A stretch of DNA of 64,000 nucleotides, from positions 2,356,001-2,420,000 of the forward strand of contig OZ218952.1 of the NCBI GenBank assembly GCA_965112735.1. The letters are read 5' to 3'. This document shows, piece after piece, positions 58,401-64,000 of the stretch (position 1 is its first letter; each line of letters starts with the position of its first letter). The DNA is from Phaeosaccion multiseriatum (taxonomy: Eukaryota > Ochrophyta, other classes). Position numbers and translations under genes: made by a program. The notes beneath the pieces are model-generated. The model had not been told where the DNA came from and made no database searches. It saw only the letters and a program-made list of their open reading frames with translations.

Positions 58401-59132
58401 ATGCCTCCCTCGTCCGTCCCCGCCTGCCGTACCCTGACGTTTCCATCATGCCCCGGCTCCACCACAAAGACTTGATCCCTGCCTTGTCCATCCACGCAAA
58501 CAACCTTACACCACCGGCATTCTATCGTAGGTGCACTATCTGGCCCCCCATTCACCCTTCCTCCACTGAGAGGCGAGGACCCCAGTTGCTGCACGTCTTC
58601 CCCAAAGCCCCCCCCAGGCCCACCCAAGAGCAGCCTGGGCAAGAGGTCCGCCCCTCTCCCTTCCTGGTACTGGTGCTGCTGCCCTACGAGAACATCGCCT
58701 CCAGCGGTTGACGGGCGCCTGCTTCGACTCCCGCCACCGCTGCCAACGCCACTCCTTCTCCGACCAAAGTCGTCGTTGTCGTTGCTGCTGCTCCCTCTAC
58801 TGCCGATGGCCCCTCTGCCCCTCCCACCACTTGCACTCTGACCGGAAGCAGCCCCCCCGCTGCTGCTCCCTCCTGCACTCAAGCTCTCCCGACTACTGCT
58901 GGAGTGGAGCCCTCTCACCACTCTCCGGAGGTGGCCTGTTCGCAGCCCCATCGACGCCAAATCCTCCTCCGTGCAATCATCGGCCAGGCAGCCCAGGTCG
59001 TCAAAGCCATTGGCTACCATCTCCTGTGCGTAGCGTGAGGCGTCGTGCTCGGGAATGTTCAGTCCGACCAGCCAGTCCAGCAGGAGATCCACGGGCGAAC
59101 CAGGTTCTGGGTGCTGGTGGTACTGCTGCTGG

Positions 59133-59168
<36 letters not shown>

Positions 59169-59257
59169 ATTGAGTTGACTGAAGAAGCACTCGGGTACGC
59201 GGGTGAGAAGAAAGCAGCTTGCTCTGCACCACTCTTCCTCCTCTCCCTAGCCATCAT
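49803..59257 (-). CDS. Tandem SAM-domain MAPKK-like (STE7-type) protein kinase
   Basis: Nine exons: 59257-58298, 58025-57913, 57524-53551, 53329-52582, 52373-52268, 52145-52005, 51707-51423, 51146-51047, 50731-49803. All phases rejoin: 2,451 residues. SAM1 spans about 54-115 (SPVDLLLDWLVGLNIPEHDA). SAM2 spans about 335-402 (WDVSTVVRWLQQFEAL, then IDGTSLLGITSDADVEELGV), split by intron 2, which proves the exon join. Residues 403-1675 are Gly/Ser/Gln low-complexity. The kinase has GRGAGGTVYKG, VAVKTV (lysine), HKIHRDIKPSN, ISDFGIA and GTITYMSPERI; the last with a preceding Thr/Ser cluster matches MAPK kinases. An insertion of about 200 acidic/Gly residues splits the N-lobe between helix C (VRELRALHS) and strand 4 (CPYIVGFHDAY). 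The tail has another long poly-Gly tract. A signalling scaffold-kinase is inferred. Confidence 0.85.
50203..50284 (-). repeat. (GGA)n tract coding poly-Gly in the kinase tail
   Basis: About 27 CCT units on the plus strand, read as Gly in exon 9 of the SAM-kinase. Confidence 0.9.
54569..54612 (-). repeat. (GGA)n tract in the kinase linker exon
   Basis: CTC repeat on the plus strand, read as Gly inside exon 3. The exon carries several others (for example at 56034-56062). Confidence 0.8.
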
Positions 59258-59553
59258 CTGCCCAGATGTGGCTTGGGGAGCTCGGAAAACGAGTAGCAGA
59301 AATAGACGCCAACCGTCCAAAAAGTCAACAACAGGCTCATCGAACACACATCCCAAGTTCTCGCCTACACAACAAGAGCATTGCTTTCGTCCGAGATGCC
59401 GCCCGGTCTCCCTTGTTGAACCCCCCCCTCGGCCCGCCGCCGTTTAGAAAATCGAAATCATTGGCCAAGACTAAGTCAATGGCCCAGGCCCAAGCGCATA
59501 CTGTCATTCCCTGATTCCCTTGCGCTTTGGAAGCACGAAGGGCAACGTAGAGG
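59258..59553. promoter_or_regulatory. Bidirectional promoter region, SAM-kinase/NAPRT
   Basis: 296 bp separate the divergent start codons. No TATA-like element is obvious. Confidence 0.45.

Positions 59554-64000
<4,447 letters not shown>

Noticed and set aside
59257-59356. Upstream start for the SAM-kinase at 59356
   Set aside because: The codon there is TTG, not ATG. The first ATG of the frame is at 59257.

Overview
This window is nuclear DNA from a eukaryote, most likely a compact-genome protist or alga. A photosynthetic stramenopile of the eustigmatophyte type is my best guess, but this is inference from gene style only. The evidence for a eukaryote is direct: about twenty genes are cut by GT-AG introns whose reading frames rejoin exactly, and the products include MED21, PHAX, a BMS1 GTPase, Myb factors, mitochondrial carriers and a SAM-kinase. 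There are no operons, ribosome-binding sites or CRISPR arrays. The DNA is GC-rich and crowded with microsatellites. In introns these are mostly pyrimidine-rich on the sense strand. In exons they become poly-Gly, poly-Gln, poly-Ala or acidic tracts.

Layout from left to right: class V aminotransferase (-, runs off the left edge); BMS1 (+, 17 exons); R2R3-type Myb factor (+); mitochondrial ribosomal protein uS9m (-); CcmI/CycH-like domain protein (-); SETD9-like SET protein (+); FKBP-ankyrin protein with signal peptide (-); mitochondrial membrane protein of unknown function (+); a poorly coding stretch with two hypothetical genes (27.4-30.8 kb); SLC25 carrier (+); ankyrin protein (-) with a minisatellite at its 3' end; multi-repeat SNAPC4-like Myb protein (-); MED21 (+); Asp/Asn beta-hydroxylase (-); OXLD1-domain protein (+); a 1.7 kb gap holding a 183-bp-arm palindrome; Cys-rich membrane protein (-); fatty acid hydroxylase/sterol desaturase (+); PHAX (-); Mpv17/PMP22 protein (+); a 2,451-residue tandem-SAM MAPKK-like kinase (-); nicotinate phosphoribosyltransferase (+, runs off the right edge).

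The genes do not form one pathway. Recurrent themes are ribosome and RNA biogenesis (BMS1, uS9m, PHAX), transcription (two Myb proteins, MED21) and mitochondrial function (uS9m, carrier, Mpv17, OXLD1-like). Eight gene pairs are head to head with about 107 to 463 bp between start codons, so shared bidirectional promoters are likely to be the main regulatory architecture. The most unusual items are the SAM-SAM-MAPKK fusion with a large insertion in its kinase N-lobe, the near-perfect palindrome at 41870-42250, a G16 tract that separates a signal peptide from the hydroxylase frame, the minisatellite apparently grown from the ankyrin gene's last codons, and a 42-bp piece of the kinase exon present in inverted form inside an NAPRT intron.
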